Positions 48,750 to 59,030 of a DNA stretch of 64,000 bases are shown one piece after another (position 1 is the first letter of the stretch; each line of letters opens with the position of its first letter). The DNA comes from Cronobacter malonaticus LMG 23826 (GTDB lineage: Bacteria; Pseudomonadota; Gammaproteobacteria; Enterobacterales; Enterobacteriaceae), in contig NZ_CP013940.1 of NCBI RefSeq assembly GCF_001277215.2, positions 2,294,001 through 2,358,000 on the forward strand, written 5' to 3'. A program made the position numbers and the translations under genes. The notes under the pieces are model-generated. The model saw nothing but the letters and a program-made list of their open reading frames with translations, was not told where the DNA came from and searched no databases.

Positions 48750-49040
48750 ATGAGTGAAGTGACCCGCTATGTCGTCACCGTGAAGTTTCATGAGAAAAGC
48801 CTGACCGATATTAACGAACTGAATAACCATCTGACGCGCGGCGGTTTCCAGCTCACGCTTGCCGACGACGAGGGCAAAATACACGAGCTGGGCACCAATA
48901 CCTTCGGGCTGGTCAGCGCGCTCAGTGAGAAAGAGGTGGCGGAACTGGCCGAAGGGCTTGGCGAGGCGGCGCTCGATCAGAAGCCGCAAGTCACCGTCAC
49001 TACGTTCGAAAACTGGCTGCGCGACAACGACACCGTGTAA
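48750..49040 (+). CDS. ydiZ: Uncharacterised protein YdiZ (GhoS-like fold family)
   Basis: A 96-residue cytosolic protein resembling E. coli YdiZ (VTVKFHEKSLTDINELNNHL, DDEGKIHELGTNTFGL). I believe the family is grouped with the GhoS-type small proteins, but I see no evidence of nuclease activity here. The ATG at 48750 follows GAGG by six bases; the frame opens at a TTG seven codons earlier. It lies between pfkB and yniA. Confidence 0.85.
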   Translation: MSEVTRYVVTVKFHEKSLTDINELNNHLTRGGFQLTLADDEGKIHELGTNTFGLVSALSEKEVAELAEGLGEAALDQKPQVTVTTFENWLRDNDTV

Positions 49041-49137
49041 CGTCGCCCGCGCGCGGCTGGTTGTGCGCTCGCGCAGATTTTCCTCTGCACGGGCGCGTTA
49101 CGCTGATGTTCTTTACGGGAAAACTGGGAGAGTAATC

Positions 49138-49998
49138 ATGTGGCATGCCATTACGCGTTTGTTAAACGAACAGCTGGGCGCCGGTGAAATCAGCCAGCGA
49201 ACCGAACTGCCGGGCGGTGAAATTCATGCCGCGTGGCGAATCGACTGGGCCGGGCGCGCTATCTTCGTGAAATGCGATGATTCAACGCTGTTGCCCTGCT
49301 TTACCGCCGAAGCCGATCAGCTCAACCTGCTGGCGCGCAGTAAAACGGTCACGGTGCCGGAAGTGCTCGGCGTCGGCAGCGACCGCGAATACAGTTTTCT
49401 CCTGCTGGAATACCTGCCGCCAAAACCGCTCGACGCACATAACGCTTTTTTGCTTGGTCAACAGCTGGCGCGCCTGCACCAGTGGAGCGAGCAACCGCAG
49501 TACGGGCTCGATTACGACAACCACCTCTCCACCACGCCGCAGCCCAACGCCTGGCAGCGCCGCTGGGCGAGCTTTTTCGCCGAACAGCGCATCGGCTGGC
49601 AGCTGGAGCTGGCGGCGGAAAAAGGCATGGAGTTTGGCGATATCGACCGAATCGTGGATGCGGTGCATCAGCAGTTGATCTCGCACCAGCCCGCGCCTTC
49701 GCTGCTGCACGGCGATTTGTGGTCCGGCAACTGCGCGCTGGGACCGGTCGGGCCCTATATCTTCGACCCGGCCTGCTACTGGGGCGATCGCGAATGCGAT
49801 CTGGCGATGCTGCCGCTGCACCCGGAACAGCCGCCGCAGATTTACGACGGTTATCAGTCGGTGCTGCCGTTGCCCGCCGGCTTTCTTGAGCGCCAGCCAC
49901 TCTATCAGCTTTATACCCTGCTAAACCGCGCCACGCTCTTCGGCGGTCAGCATCTGGTTACCGCACAGCAGGCGTTAACCCGCGTTCTGGGCATATGA
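49138..49998 (+). CDS. yniA: Fructosamine kinase-family protein YniA
   Basis: Kinase-fold protein of 286 aa related to fructosamine-3-kinases. Motifs LLHGDLWSGNCALG (catalytic loop Asp) and IFDPACYWGDRECDLAML are conserved. The open frame runs far upstream across ydiZ, but the ATG at 49138 has a GGGAGAG ribosome site and gives the E. coli-type N-terminus MWHAITRLLNEQLG. The physiological substrate is uncertain. Confidence 0.94.
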   Translation: MWHAITRLLNEQLGAGEISQRTELPGGEIHAAWRIDWAGRAIFVKCDDSTLLPCFTAEADQLNLLARSKTVTVPEVLGVGSDREYSFLLLEYLPPKPLDAHNAFLLGQQLARLHQWSEQPQYGLDYDNHLSTTPQPNAWQRRWASFFAEQRIGWQLELAAEKGMEFGDIDRIVDAVHQQLISHQPAPSLLHGDLWSGNCALGPVGPYIFDPACYWGDRECDLAMLPLHPEQPPQIYDGYQSVLPLPAGFLERQPLYQLYTLLNRATLFGGQHLVTAQQALTRVLGI

Positions 49999-50023
49999 GA
50001 AAGGCGCGCCGCAGCGCGCGCAT

Positions 50024-50560
50024 TTACAGGAACCCGAGCAGGGAGAAGAAAACGTAGCCCAGCACCAGCACAATCACCGGCAGGATATAGAGCGGGAAGA
50101 TTTGCAGGAAAATGGTATGGCGCGGCACCACGATGCGCGATTCCAGCGCCTCGCGGGTCAACCCCTCTTCGCCTTTGGCGCGCTCAAGGATCAGGCTGTC
50201 TTCAACATGCTCACGCAGAAAACGCGCCTGGCGGCACATCCGCGCGCCGGATGCCTGCAACGCCAGGCCGACAAAAATCAGAATATAGATAATCCAGAAG
50301 CTGATATTCGCGTGACGCGTGAAATCAGGCTGCGGCGAGTTGTACCAGAAGACATTCAGGAACGGCGTGTTAAAACGCACCATTTCAATCATCACGTGAG
50401 CGAAATCCATCATCACGGCGTTAATGCCCGGCTGCTTTTCGCTGTGCTGATACATAAATTTCAGCACGGAGATAATCGTGGAGAGCGTGGCAGGAATGAA
50501 AATCACCCATCCGGCGATGCGTTTTAAGACACCAATGCGTCCAGCTTGTTGATACGTCAT
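50024..50560 (-). CDS. yniB: Inner-membrane protein YniB
   Basis: A 178-residue protein with about four hydrophobic segments, including AGWVIFIPATLSTIISVLKF near the N-terminus and FPLYILPVIVLVLGYVFFSLLGFL at the end. It matches E. coli YniB in place and length. The function is unknown. It is convergent with yniA and divergent from yniC. Confidence 0.9.
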   Translation of the reverse strand: MTYQQAGRIGVLKRIAGWVIFIPATLSTIISVLKFMYQHSEKQPGINAVMMDFAHVMIEMVRFNTPFLNVFWYNSPQPDFTRHANISFWIIYILIFVGLALQASGARMCRQARFLREHVEDSLILERAKGEEGLTREALESRIVVPRHTIFLQIFPLYILPVIVLVLGYVFFSLLGFL

Positions 50561-50718
50561 GCTTTCCCCTTGATAGCGACGCGACAGATTGGCCTAAGTT
50601 TACCCTGTGAAGCGCTTTTTCGCCTGAACTTTCCGGCACATGGCCTGAAAGCGGTAGCCATAATGCGTTTTTCCGGCTATTGATTAACCTTTCCCGCGTA
50701 AAAAGAAGGAGTGACATG

Positions 50719-51387
50719 ATGTCTTCGCCGCGACAGATCCTCGCCGCTATTTTTGATATGGATGGTTTACTGATTGATTCCGAGCCGCTCTGGGACCAGG
50801 CGGAACTGGAAGTTATGGCAACGCTCGGGGTGGATACCTCCCGCCGCCATGAGTTGCCCGACACGCTGGGCCTGCGCATCGATCTGGTGGTGGCGCTGTG
50901 GTTCGCGCAGCAGCCGTGGAACGGGCCGTCACTGGATGAAGTGACGCAGCGCATTATTACCCGCGCCATGACGCTGGTGGAAGAAAAACGCCCGCTGCTG
51001 CCGGGCGTGGCAGACGCGATTGCGCTTTGTAAAGCGCAGGGGCTGAAGGTCGGCCTCGCCTCCGCTTCGCCGCTGCGGATGCTGGATCGCGTACTGACGC
51101 TGTTTGATCTGCGCGAGCAGTTTGACGTGCTCGCGTCCGCCGAACATCTGCCTTACAGCAAGCCGCACCCGCAGGTCTATCTGGACGCGGCGGCAAAGCT
51201 TGGCGTCGATCCGCTCTGCTGCGTGACGCTGGAAGATTCCGTTAACGGCATGGTCGCCACCAAAGCGGCGCGTATGCGCTCCATTGTGGTTCCGGCCGAA
51301 GAGAACCGCAGCGACGCGCGCTGGGCGCTCGCCAACGTGCGTCTGAACTCGCTGACCGAACTTGAGCCCTGGCATCTGAAAGGGTAA
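50719..51387 (+). CDS. hxpB: HAD-family hexitol/2-deoxyglucose-6-phosphatase (YniC/HxpB)
   Basis: HAD-superfamily sugar phosphatase of 222 aa. Motif I is FDMDGLLIDSE (about 11-21), motif II LASASP, and motif III/IV include KPHPQVYLDAAAKLG and LEDSVNGM. E. coli YniC (HxpB) dephosphorylates 2-deoxyglucose-6-phosphate and hexitol phosphates. AAGGAG lies seven bases before the second of two adjacent ATGs, which I take as the start. Confidence 0.94.
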   Translation: MSSPRQILAAIFDMDGLLIDSEPLWDQAELEVMATLGVDTSRRHELPDTLGLRIDLVVALWFAQQPWNGPSLDEVTQRIITRAMTLVEEKRPLLPGVADAIALCKAQGLKVGLASASPLRMLDRVLTLFDLREQFDVLASAEHLPYSKPHPQVYLDAAAKLGVDPLCCVTLEDSVNGMVATKAARMRSIVVPAEENRSDARWALANVRLNSLTELEPWHLKG

Positions 51388-51395
51388 ACCACACT

Positions 51396-51422
51396 CCGCT
51401 GCCGCCGCCCGGCAGCGGTTTT
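51396..51422 (+). terminator. Rho-independent terminator after hxpB
   Basis: A perfect 9-bp stem CCGCTGCCG/CGGCAGCGG with a 5-nt loop followed by TTTT. It lies nine nucleotides past the stop codon. Confidence 0.88.
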
Positions 51423-51574
51423 GGGTTTATATTCCAGAAAAAACCGCCCTTCGTCATATTTTTAAAACACAGTTTCATTTAGCTTTGTTTTTTCTTCCGG
51501 CGGCTCCTATCATTGCTCTGAATGCGAAAGGGACTTTCCCTGCGCCGCACTGATGAGTCAATGAGGAACGGAAC

Positions 51575-52330
51575 ATGCTGGAGACATTCTCGCTTGCCGG
51601 AAAAGTGGCGATGGTGACCGGGTGCAATACCGGGCTGGGACAAGGCATGGCGCTCGGGCTCGCCGCCGCCGGGTGCGATATCGCAGGCGTCAGCCGTCGT
51701 CCTGCGCGGGAGACCGCCGCGAAAGTCCACGCGCTGGGCCGCCGTTTTGTCGCGATTGAGGCGGATTTAGCCACGGCGCCGGTGCAGCCGCTCGTCACAG
51801 AGGCCGTCGACGCGCTGGGGCGTATCGATATTCTGGTAAACAACGCCGGGATCATCCGCCGCGATGACGCGCTCGATTTCAGCGAAAAGGACTGGGATGA
51901 CGTCATGGATCTCAACCTGAAAACCCTGTTCTTTCTCTCGCAGGCCGTCGCCAGGCAGTTTATCGCTCAGGGCAGCGGCGGAAAAATCATTAACGTCGCC
52001 TCCATGCTCTCTTTTCAGGGCGGCATTCGCGTACCCTCTTACACCGCGTCGAAAAGCGGCGTGCTGGGCCTGACACGACTGCTCGCCAACGAATGGGCGC
52101 CGTATGGCATCAACGTGAACGGCATCGCGCCGGGCTATATGGCGACCAACAATACGCAGGCGCTGCGCGAAGATGCCGAACGCAATGAGGAAATTCTGGC
52201 GCGTATTCCGGCAGGCCGTTGGGGTACGCCGGAGGATCTACAGGGGCCGGTGATCTTTCTCGCCTCAAAGGCATCAGATTATGTGAACGGTTATACCCTG
52301 GCGGTGGACGGCGGCTGGCTCGCCCGCTGA
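51575..52330 (+). CDS. kduD: 2-dehydro-3-deoxy-D-gluconate 5-dehydrogenase-like SDR (KduD)
   Basis: Short-chain dehydrogenase of 251 aa. The NAD-binding TGCNTGLGQGMA (about 15-26), NNAG (88-91), catalytic Ser in NVASML and YTASK (Tyr, Lys) are intact. It is very close to E. coli KduD (FSEKDWDDVMDLNLKTLFFLSQAVA, IAPGYMATNNTQALR, PAGRWGTPEDL, YVNGYTLAVDGGWLAR). It stands alone, without kduI or other pectin/uronate genes, between hxpB and ydjM, where E. coli has no such gene. The substrate call is by similarity; another 3-ketosteroid-like or sugar-acid substrate cannot be excluded. Confidence 0.88.
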   Translation: MLETFSLAGKVAMVTGCNTGLGQGMALGLAAAGCDIAGVSRRPARETAAKVHALGRRFVAIEADLATAPVQPLVTEAVDALGRIDILVNNAGIIRRDDALDFSEKDWDDVMDLNLKTLFFLSQAVARQFIAQGSGGKIINVASMLSFQGGIRVPSYTASKSGVLGLTRLLANEWAPYGINVNGIAPGYMATNNTQALREDAERNEEILARIPAGRWGTPEDLQGPVIFLASKASDYVNGYTLAVDGGWLAR

Positions 52331-52412
52331 GCGCAACGCGAGGCGTCATGCGGGCTGCGGTGACAAAGTGTTACACCGTCACCACTTTTCTCTACTGTAT
52401 AAAAACCCTATA

Positions 52413-52428
52413 CTGGATAGATTGACAG
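52413..52428. promoter_or_regulatory. LexA box upstream of ydjM
   Basis: CTGG-N8-ACAG with AT-rich centre departs from the consensus CTGT-N8-ACAG by one base. It lies 15 bp before the ydjM ATG. A second, weaker CTGT half-site lies at 52395-52398. YdjM belongs to the LexA regulon in E. coli. Confidence 0.8.
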
Positions 52429-52443
52429 TTACAGGGTTTTATC

Positions 52444-53034
52444 ATGACGGCGGAAGGCCACCTGCTTTTTTCGATTGCCTGCGCGGTATTTGCCAAAAAT
52501 GCCGAGCTGACCCCTGTGCTGGCGCAGGGCGACTGGTGGCATATTATCCCCTCCGCCATTCTCACCTGCCTGCTGCCCGATATCGATCACCCGAAATCGT
52601 TCCTGGGGCAGCGGCTAAAGTGGATATCAAAACCCGTAGCGCGGATGTTCGGCCACCGGGGGTTTACGCACAGTCTGCTGGCGGTCTTCGGCGGGTTGAC
52701 GCAGTTTCTTCTGAAAGTGCCGGAAACCTGGATACTACCTGCCGATGCGCTGCAAGGGCTGGTGCTCGGTTATCTCAGCCATATTCTCGCCGATATGATA
52801 ACGCCCGCCGGCGTGCCGCTATTGTGGCCCTGCCGCTGGCGCTTTCGCCTGCCGCTGCTCTATCCGCAAAAAGGCAATCAGCTTGAGCGCGTGTTATGCA
52901 TGGCGCTGTTTGTCTGGGCGGTGTGGATGCCGCAAAGCATGACCGACAGTAGCGCAATGAAGTGGTCGTCGGCCGCCATTAATTCACTGCAAAACACCTT
53001 TAATCGCTTTATTCATCACCAGATGGAACAGTAA
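52444..53034 (+). CDS. ydjM: LexA-regulated inner-membrane protein YdjM (DUF457)
   Basis: Membrane-bound protein of 196 aa with about four hydrophobic segments. The DUF457 metal-hydrolase-like motifs LLPDIDHPKS (about 43-52) and GHRGFTHSLLAV (about 75-86) are present. In E. coli it is damage-inducible, and the LexA box immediately upstream supports the same here. The biochemical role is unknown. Confidence 0.93.
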   Translation: MTAEGHLLFSIACAVFAKNAELTPVLAQGDWWHIIPSAILTCLLPDIDHPKSFLGQRLKWISKPVARMFGHRGFTHSLLAVFGGLTQFLLKVPETWILPADALQGLVLGYLSHILADMITPAGVPLLWPCRWRFRLPLLYPQKGNQLERVLCMALFVWAVWMPQSMTDSSAMKWSSAAINSLQNTFNRFIHHQMEQ

Positions 53035-53169
53035 ATAAACTGAAATTGCGTTTTGATATAAACCATTCCATTTGGATATAAGGCACCCTGTTTTGATTCT
53101 GATACCCTTTGCGGCATAAAGGCATGCCATTTCGGCCGTGCCGGTTATAAAAAAATCAGGAGAACGGGG

Positions 53170-54561
53170 ATGAATCTTCCACTGATAGCGAACGTTGTCG
53201 CGTTCGTGGTTCTGCTGCTGTTGCTGGCGCGCACGCGCCACACCCAGTGGAGCCTGGCAAAAAAAGTATTACTCGGTCTCGCGATGGGCGTGATCTTTGG
53301 CCTGGCGCTGCACACCATCTATGGTTCTGACAGCGAGACGCTGAAAACCTCCATCCAGTGGTTCAACATTGTCGGCAACGGCTATGTGCAACTGCTGCAG
53401 ATGATCGTGATGCCGCTGGTGTTCGCGATGATCCTGAGCGCCGTGGCGCGTCTGCATAACGCTTCGTCGCTGGGTAAAATCAGTGTGCTGACCATCGGTA
53501 CGCTGCTGTTTACCACGCTTATCGCGGCGCTGGTCGGCGTGCTGGTGACCAATCTCTTCGGCCTGACGGCGGAAGGTCTGGTGCAGGGCAGCGCGGAAAC
53601 GGCGCGTCTGAATGCCATTCAGACTAACTACGCCGGTAAAGTCGCCGATCTGACCGTACCGCAGCTGATCCTCTCTTTCATTCCGAAAAACCCGTTCGCC
53701 GACCTCACCGGCGCAAGCCCGACGTCCATCATCAGCGTGGTGATTTTCGCGGCGTTCCTGGGCGTAGCGGCGCTGAAACTGCTGAAAGATGACGCGCCGA
53801 AAGGCGAGCGCGTGCTGGCCGCTATCGACATCCTGCAGAGCTGGGTGATGAAGCTGGTGCGTCTGGTGATGCAGCTGACGCCATACGGCGTGCTGGCGCT
53901 GATGACCAAAGTCGTCGCAGGCTCTAACCTGCAGGACATCATCAAGCTCGGCAGCTTTGTGGTCGCCTCCTATCTGGGCCTGGGCATTATGTTTGTGGTT
54001 CACGGTATCCTGCTGGCCGTGAATGGCGTCAGCCCGCTGCGTTACTTCCGCAAAGTGTGGCCGGTGCTGACGTTTGCCTTCACCAGCCGCTCCAGCGCGG
54101 CGAGCATTCCGCTGAATGTAGAAGCGCAGACGCGTCGCCTGGGCGTGCCGGAATCCATCGCCTCTTTCGCGGCGTCCTTTGGCGCGACAATTGGCCAGAA
54201 CGGCTGCGCGGGTCTCTATCCGACCATGCTCGCGGTGATGGTCGCGCCGACGGTCGGTATTAACCCGCTCGACCCGGTGTGGATCGCAACGCTCGTCGGC
54301 ATCGTGACCTTAAGCTCCGCCGGTGTGGCGGGCGTCGGCGGCGGTGCGACCTTCGCCGCGCTGATCGTACTGCCAGCGATGGGCCTGCCGGTTACGCTGG
54401 TGGCGCTGCTGATTTCCGTTGAACCGCTGATCGACATGGGCCGTACCGCGCTCAACGTCAGCGGCTCCATGACCGCAGGCACGCTGACCAGCCAGTGGCT
54501 GAAGCAGACGGATAAAGCCATCCTGAACAGCGATGACGAAGCTGAACTGGCGCACCGTTAA
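53170..54561 (+). CDS. tcyP: L-cystine:sodium/proton symporter TcyP (YdjN)
   Basis: Dicarboxylate/amino acid:cation symporter-family protein (DAACS) of 463 aa with eight to nine membrane segments and re-entrant loops. The family motifs [32 protein letters not shown] and [23 protein letters not shown] are present. In E. coli TcyP imports cystine and is controlled by the cysteine regulon. A GGAG ribosome site precedes the ATG. Confidence 0.95.
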   Translation: MNLPLIANVVAFVVLLLLLARTRHTQWSLAKKVLLGLAMGVIFGLALHTIYGSDSETLKTSIQWFNIVGNGYVQLLQMIVMPLVFAMILSAVARLHNASSLGKISVLTIGTLLFTTLIAALVGVLVTNLFGLTAEGLVQGSAETARLNAIQTNYAGKVADLTVPQLILSFIPKNPFADLTGASPTSIISVVIFAAFLGVAALKLLKDDAPKGERVLAAIDILQSWVMKLVRLVMQLTPYGVLALMTKVVAGSNLQDIIKLGSFVVASYLGLGIMFVVHGILLAVNGVSPLRYFRKVWPVLTFAFTSRSSAASIPLNVEAQTRRLGVPESIASFAASFGATIGQNGCAGLYPTMLAVMVAPTVGINPLDPVWIATLVGIVTLSSAGVAGVGGGATFAALIVLPAMGLPVTLVALLISVEPLIDMGRTALNVSGSMTAGTLTSQWLKQTDKAILNSDDEAELAHR

Positions 54562-54586
54562 TCACGTAAGATGATGTTCTTATCAA

Positions 54587-54610
54587 CCCCGGCCAGCGCG
54601 CCGGGGTTTT
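54587..54610 (+). terminator. Rho-independent terminator after tcyP
   Basis: A perfect 7-bp stem CCCCGGC/GCCGGGG with a 6-nt loop and a TTTT tail. It lies 25 nt after the stop. Confidence 0.85.
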
Positions 54611-54643
54611 CTTTTATGGGCGTTCAGCGCTGATAAAAACGAA

Positions 54644-54667
54644 AAAGCCCGCTGTCAGGCGGGCTTT
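54644..54667 (-). terminator. Rho-independent terminator after cedA
   Basis: A perfect 9-bp stem AAAGCCCGC/GCGGGCTTT with T runs on both strands. It mainly serves cedA but can also act as backup for tcyP. Confidence 0.82.
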
Positions 54668-54720
54668 GTTTTTCAGGCGACATCTTTCTTCTGCGCGTCG
54701 CGCCGGGCGATAATCCCGCC

Positions 54721-54951
54721 CTATACCTCATCCTGTTTGAGCTGGTTCGCCCAGCGCTGGGCGGCTTCGGGGCTGCTGAAGGCGGGCGAGCGGCGAAAAC
54801 GATCCCCGGACATCACAAACGCCACATATTTGCCCTTCAGCCCCCAGACATCCTCAAAACCCTCCATGCGATCCGCATGATCCGGCGGAGCCGGCTCCAC
54901 GCGTGGAACATAGCTGATAACGGGACGATTCTGATGACGAAGTGGTTTCAT
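54721..54951 (-). CDS. cedA: Cell division activator CedA
   Basis: Small basic protein of 76 aa resembling E. coli CedA (QNRPVISYVPRVEPAPPDHA, DVWGLKGKYVAFVMSGDRFRRSPAF, AQRWANQ). E. coli CedA restores division in over-replicating dnaAcos cells and has been found bound to RNA polymerase. I chose MKPLRHQN as the start by family comparison; the frame opens five codons earlier. It is divergent from katE. Confidence 0.93.
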   Translation of the reverse strand: MKPLRHQNRPVISYVPRVEPAPPDHADRMEGFEDVWGLKGKYVAFVMSGDRFRRSPAFSSPEAAQRWANQLKQDEV

Positions 54952-55096
54952 AAGCGTCGGATTCACTGGCTGAAAACAAAAGATAAACCACTATGATAGC
55001 GGATCGGACGGTCCTGCGTCGCATCCTGCGTGCGCTGTACCGTTCATTTGCCGCTTTTTACGCCGTCGCCTTTTCCGCAAGAACTTCAGTGCTGTT

Positions 55097-55105
55097 CTAT
55101 AGTTA
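55097..55105 (+). promoter_or_regulatory. Candidate RpoS-type -10 element of katE
   Basis: CTATAGTTA resembles the extended -10 preferred by sigma S (CTATACTTA). It lies about 58 bp upstream of the katE ATG. katE is RpoS-dependent in E. coli. No -35 element is obvious, as often in such promoters. Confidence 0.55.
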
Positions 55106-55162
55106 CCTTACATTTCATGCAGCCATCCGACTGCTTAAGAAAAAGGAAAGGAGACGAGTTCA

Positions 55163-57418
55163 ATGTCGAATGATGAGAAACGCCCTAACCATGAAGCCCC
55201 GTTCCACGACGCGCGCTCATCTGAGCCAGGCATGGGGTCGCTGGCGCCTGCCGATGGCGCCCACCGCCCTTCTCCGGCACCCACCCCGCCAGGCGAGCAG
55301 CCGACCGCGCCAGGCAGCCTGAAGGCGCCGGATGTCACGAACGATAAGCTCGGCGCGCTGGAGACCTTTCGCAAAGGCGGTGAGAATGAGGCGCTGACAA
55401 CCAACCAGGGCGTGCGCATCGCCAACGATCAGAACTCGCTGCGCGCCGGCACCCGCGGCCCGACGCTGCTGGAAGATTTCATCCTGCGGGAAAAAATCAC
55501 GCACTTCGACCACGAGCGTATTCCTGAGCGTATCGTCCACGCGCGCGGCTCTGCCGCCCACGGCTACTTTCAGCCATATAAAAGCCTGAGCGATATCACC
55601 AAAGCCGCGTTCTTAAGCGATCCGCAGAAAATCACGCCGGTATTTGTGCGCTTCTCTACGGTACAGGGCGGCGCGGGCTCCGCGGATACGGTGCGCGATA
55701 TCCGCGGCTTCGCCACCAAGTTTTATACCGAAGAAGGGATTTTCGATCTGGTCGGCAACAATACGCCGGTGTTTTTTATTCAGGACGCCCATAAGTTCCC
55801 GGATTTCGTTCATGCCGTGAAGCCGGAGCCGCACTGGGCCATTCCGCAGGGCCAGAGCGCGCATGACACCTTCTGGGATTACGTGTCGCTCCAGCCGGAA
55901 ACGCTGCATAACGTTATGTGGGCGATGTCTGACCGCGGTATTCCGCGCAGCTACCGCACCATGGAAGGCTTTGGCATTCACACTTTCCGCTTTATCAACG
56001 CCGAAGGCAAAGGCACCTTTGTGCGCTTCCACTGGAAGCCGGTGGCGGGTAAAGCGTCGCTTATCTGGGATGAATCGCAGAAACTCACCGGGCGCGATCC
56101 GGATTTCCACCGTCGCGATCTCTGGGAGGCCATCGAAGCGGGCGACTACCCGGAATATGAACTCGGCGTGCAGCTGATCCCGGAAGAGGACGAGTTTAAG
56201 TTTGATTTTGACCTGCTCGATGCCACCAAGCTCATCCCGGAAGAGCTGGTGCCGGTGCAGCTGGTCGGCAAAATGGTGCTGAACCGCAACCCGGATAACT
56301 TCTTCGCTGAAAACGAACAGGCCGCTTTCCATCCGGGCCATATCGTGCCGGGGCTGGATTTCAGCAACGATCCGCTGCTCCAGGGCCGTCTGTTCTCTTA
56401 CACCGACACCCAGATAAGCCGTCTCGGCGGGCCGAACTTCCACGAAATCCCGATTAACCGCCCGACCTGCCCGTACCATAATTTCCAGCGCGACGGCATG
56501 CACCGGATGGATATCGATACCAATCCGGCCAACTACGAGCCAAACTCGATCAACGACAACTGGCCGCGCGAGACGCCGCCTGCGCCAAAAGCGGGAGGGT
56601 TTGAAAGCCATCAGGAACGTATTGAGGGCCATAAGATCCGCGAGCGCAGCCCGTCGTTTGGCGAATATTACTCTCAGCCGCGCCTCTTCTGGCAGAGCCA
56701 GACGCCGGTTGAGCAGCGCCATATCATCGACGCCTTCAGCTTTGAACTGAGCAAAGTCGTGCGCAGCTATATTCGCGAGCGCGTGGTGGATCACCTCTGC
56801 CATATCGATATTTCGCTGGCGCATCCGGTGGCCAATAACCTTGGCATTACGCTTACCGACGAGCAGATGCACGTCGCGCCGCCGAAGGACGTCAACGGGC
56901 TGAAGAAAGATCCGTCGCTGAGCCTGTACGCGGTGCCCGGCGGCTCCGTGAAAGGCCGCGTGGTCGCGGTGCTGCTTAACGACCATGTGAAATCCTCCGA
57001 TCTGCTCGCCATGCTGCAGGCGCTGAAATCGCACGGCGTACACGCCAAACTGCTCTACAGCCGTATGGGTAGCGTAACGGCGGATGATGGCTCGCAACTG
57101 GAAGTCGCGGGCACGTTTGCCGGATCGCCATCCGTGACGGTCGATGCCGTACTGGTGCCGGGTGGTGCGGCGAGCGCCCTTGCCGATAACGGCGATGCGG
57201 TCTATTACCTGCTGGAGGCGTATAAACACCTGAAAGCGATCGGTCTGATGGGCGACGCACGCGGTCTGAAGCGCCATCTGGCGGTGCCGGACACCGGCGA
57301 AGAAGGCATTGTCGAAGCCGACGACGCCTCCGGCAGCTTTATGGATGATTTCATCCACCAGCTCGCCTGCCACCGCGTCTGGGCGCGCACGCCGAAAGTG
57401 GCCTCAATTCCGGCTTAA
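55163..57418 (+). CDS. katE: Catalase HPII
   Basis: Large-subunit monofunctional catalase of 751 aa, usual HPII length. The N-terminal extension of about 80 residues is Pro-rich. The haem core carries the distal His in [14 protein letters not shown] (about 127), Asn in [21 protein letters not shown] and the proximal Tyr in [19 protein letters not shown]. The C-terminal flavodoxin-like domain occupies about 600-751. AAGGAGACG precedes the ATG. Confidence 0.98.
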   Translation: MSNDEKRPNHEAPFHDARSSEPGMGSLAPADGAHRPSPAPTPPGEQPTAPGSLKAPDVTNDKLGALETFRKGGENEALTTNQGVRIANDQNSLRAGTRGPTLLEDFILREKITHFDHERIPERIVHARGSAAHGYFQPYKSLSDITKAAFLSDPQKITPVFVRFSTVQGGAGSADTVRDIRGFATKFYTEEGIFDLVGNNTPVFFIQDAHKFPDFVHAVKPEPHWAIPQGQSAHDTFWDYVSLQPETLHNVMWAMSDRGIPRSYRTMEGFGIHTFRFINAEGKGTFVRFHWKPVAGKASLIWDESQKLTGRDPDFHRRDLWEAIEAGDYPEYELGVQLIPEEDEFKFDFDLLDATKLIPEELVPVQLVGKMVLNRNPDNFFAENEQAAFHPGHIVPGLDFSNDPLLQGRLFSYTDTQISRLGGPNFHEIPINRPTCPYHNFQRDGMHRMDIDTNPANYEPNSINDNWPRETPPAPKAGGFESHQERIEGHKIRERSPSFGEYYSQPRLFWQSQTPVEQRHIIDAFSFELSKVVRSYIRERVVDHLCHIDISLAHPVANNLGITLTDEQMHVAPPKDVNGLKKDPSLSLYAVPGGSVKGRVVAVLLNDHVKSSDLLAMLQALKSHGVHAKLLYSRMGSVTADDGSQLEVAGTFAGSPSVTVDAVLVPGGAASALADNGDAVYYLLEAYKHLKAIGLMGDARGLKRHLAVPDTGEEGIVEADDASGSFMDDFIHQLACHRVWARTPKVASIPA

Positions 57419-57435
57419 CCGTGAATACACCATAC

Positions 57436-57463
57436 AAAAACGCCGCCCATTGCGGCGTTTTTT
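57436..57463 (+). terminator. Rho-independent terminator after katE
   Basis: An 11-bp stem AAAAACGCCGC/GCGGCGTTTTT with a 5-nt loop and T run. It lies 18 nt past the stop. Confidence 0.9.
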
Positions 57464-57499
57464 ATTTGCCGGTGCACATCCCATAATATGCAGACGTAA

Positions 57500-57523
57500 A
57501 AAAACCGGCCGGAGCCGGTTTTT
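57500..57523 (-). terminator. Rho-independent terminator after osmE
   Basis: A 10-bp stem AAAAACCGGC/GCCGGTTTTT with a CGGA loop and T residues on the minus strand. It lies 15 nt past the stop. Confidence 0.88.
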
Positions 57524-57537
57524 CTGTCACAGCGCGA

Positions 57538-57879
57538 TTATTTCTTCGGTGCCTGCGGGTCGGTGTCGTACTCGGCACAGGTCTGGTAGCCGGAGTTCAT
57601 CACGTGGCCCGTATCGTCCAGCGCGACGAAATAGGTTTCGGTTTTGCCGTTACGGCTGCCCAGAATATAGGTCTGGCAGGTACCGCGAGCGTGGATCATG
57701 GTCACTTCAGAAGACGGTTTACCGGCAATCTGCATCACCTGCTGACGGCTCATGCCTTTTTTCACGTCTTTAACTACCGGCTGGGTAAACTGATCGGCGG
57801 TGCGATCGTAAGCGGTACACCCTGCCAGCATCGTCATAACAGCCGCTGCACCCAAAAACCCTGCAAACTTCTTGTTCAT
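57538..57879 (-). CDS. osmE: Osmotically inducible lipoprotein OsmE
   Basis: Outer-membrane lipoprotein of 113 aa. The signal peptide ends in the lipobox MLAGC (about 17-21). The mature part has the SmpA/OmlA-type domain ([35 protein letters not shown]). It is osmotically and RpoS-controlled in E. coli. It is divergent from nadE across about 230 bp. Confidence 0.96.
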   Translation of the reverse strand: MNKKFAGFLGAAAVMTMLAGCTAYDRTADQFTQPVVKDVKKGMSRQQVMQIAGKPSSEVTMIHARGTCQTYILGSRNGKTETYFVALDDTGHVMNSGYQTCAEYDTDPQAPKK

Positions 57880-58110
57880 TGTGTCATCCTCTTTTTTTCA
57901 GCGTGTGCAGATAAGCCTGGAATATAAAATAACATTTTTCAACTTGTTACCCAAAACAGCGCCAAATTAAGAGTATTCCCTCAGGCGATGCTGATAGCGC
58001 AAAACCACGCAGGGCGGCGACAACTTGTCGTTTTGCCCACAACGGGTTAGCTTTAACAAATCACTGTTTCATGGCCTGCGCGTTGCAGGCGAACAAGACT
58101 GGAGGGGTAC

Positions 58111-58938
58111 ATGGCATTACAACAAGAAATTATTCAGGCACTTGGTGTGAAACCGCAGATTGACGCTCACGAAGAGATCCGCCGCAGCGTCGATTTTCTC
58201 AAATCCTATCTGAAAACGTATCCGTTCCTGAAAACCCTGGTGCTCGGCATCAGCGGCGGTCAGGATTCCACGCTTGCAGGCAAACTGAGCCAGCTTGCCA
58301 TCAGCGAACTGCGCGATGAAACCGGCGATCAGAGCTATCAGTTTATCGCGGTGCGCCTGCCTTTCGGCGTGCAGTTCGACGAAAAAGATTGTCAGGATGC
58401 GCTGGCGTTTATCCAGCCGGATAAAGTGCTGACGGTCAACATTAAAGAAGCGGTGCTGGCGAGCGAGAAAGCGCTGCGCGAAGCAGGCATTGAGCTGAGC
58501 GATTTTGTGCGCGGCAACGAAAAAGCACGTGAGCGTATGAAAGCGCAGTACAGCATCGCCGGGATGACCAAAGGCGTTGTCGTGGGCACCGATCATGCGG
58601 CCGAAGCCGTCACTGGCTTTTTCACCAAATATGGCGATGGCGGCACCGACATCAACCCGCTGTTCCGTCTTAATAAACGCCAGGGCAAACTGCTGCTGAA
58701 AACCCTGGGCTGCCCGGAGCATCTTTACCTTAAAGTGCCGACCGCCGATCTCGAAGACGACCGCCCGTCCCTGCCGGATGAAGTGGCGCTCGGCGTGACG
58801 TACGACAACATCGACGATTACCTGGAAGGTAAACAGATTGATGAAAAAATCAGCCAGATCATCGACGGCTGGTATGTGAAAACCGAGCACAAACGTCGCC
58901 CGCCGATCACGATTTTCGACGATTTCTGGAAACAGTAA
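58111..58938 (+). CDS. nadE: NH3-dependent NAD+ synthetase
   Basis: Converts deamido-NAD to NAD with ATP and ammonia in the last step of NAD synthesis. The protein is 275 aa with the PP-loop [12 protein letters not shown] (about 46-57), substrate motif [27 protein letters not shown] and P2 lid [25 protein letters not shown] ribosome site lies eight bases before the ATG. Confidence 0.98.
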   Translation: MALQQEIIQALGVKPQIDAHEEIRRSVDFLKSYLKTYPFLKTLVLGISGGQDSTLAGKLSQLAISELRDETGDQSYQFIAVRLPFGVQFDEKDCQDALAFIQPDKVLTVNIKEAVLASEKALREAGIELSDFVRGNEKARERMKAQYSIAGMTKGVVVGTDHAAEAVTGFFTKYGDGGTDINPLFRLNKRQGKLLLKTLGCPEHLYLKVPTADLEDDRPSLPDEVALGVTYDNIDDYLEGKQIDEKISQIIDGWYVKTEHKRRPPITIFDDFWKQ

Positions 58939-59030
58939 TCGCGTTGCGGCAACCTCCCCGGCCGGACCGGGGAGTGGCGCCTCGCTCATCTTTACCTTTT
59001 GTACCGCCGCACTTTTTTCACGGATGACGT

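Noticed and set aside
55613..57373. 586-codon open frame antisense to katE
   Set aside because: It lies wholly inside katE on the other strand. In GC-rich coding DNA such frames arise from codon bias; the translation is His/Arg-rich with no family or ribosome site.
58954..58974. Hairpin CTCCCCGG/CCGGGGAG after nadE
   Set aside because: The stem is strong, but no T run follows, so I did not list it as a Rho-independent terminator.
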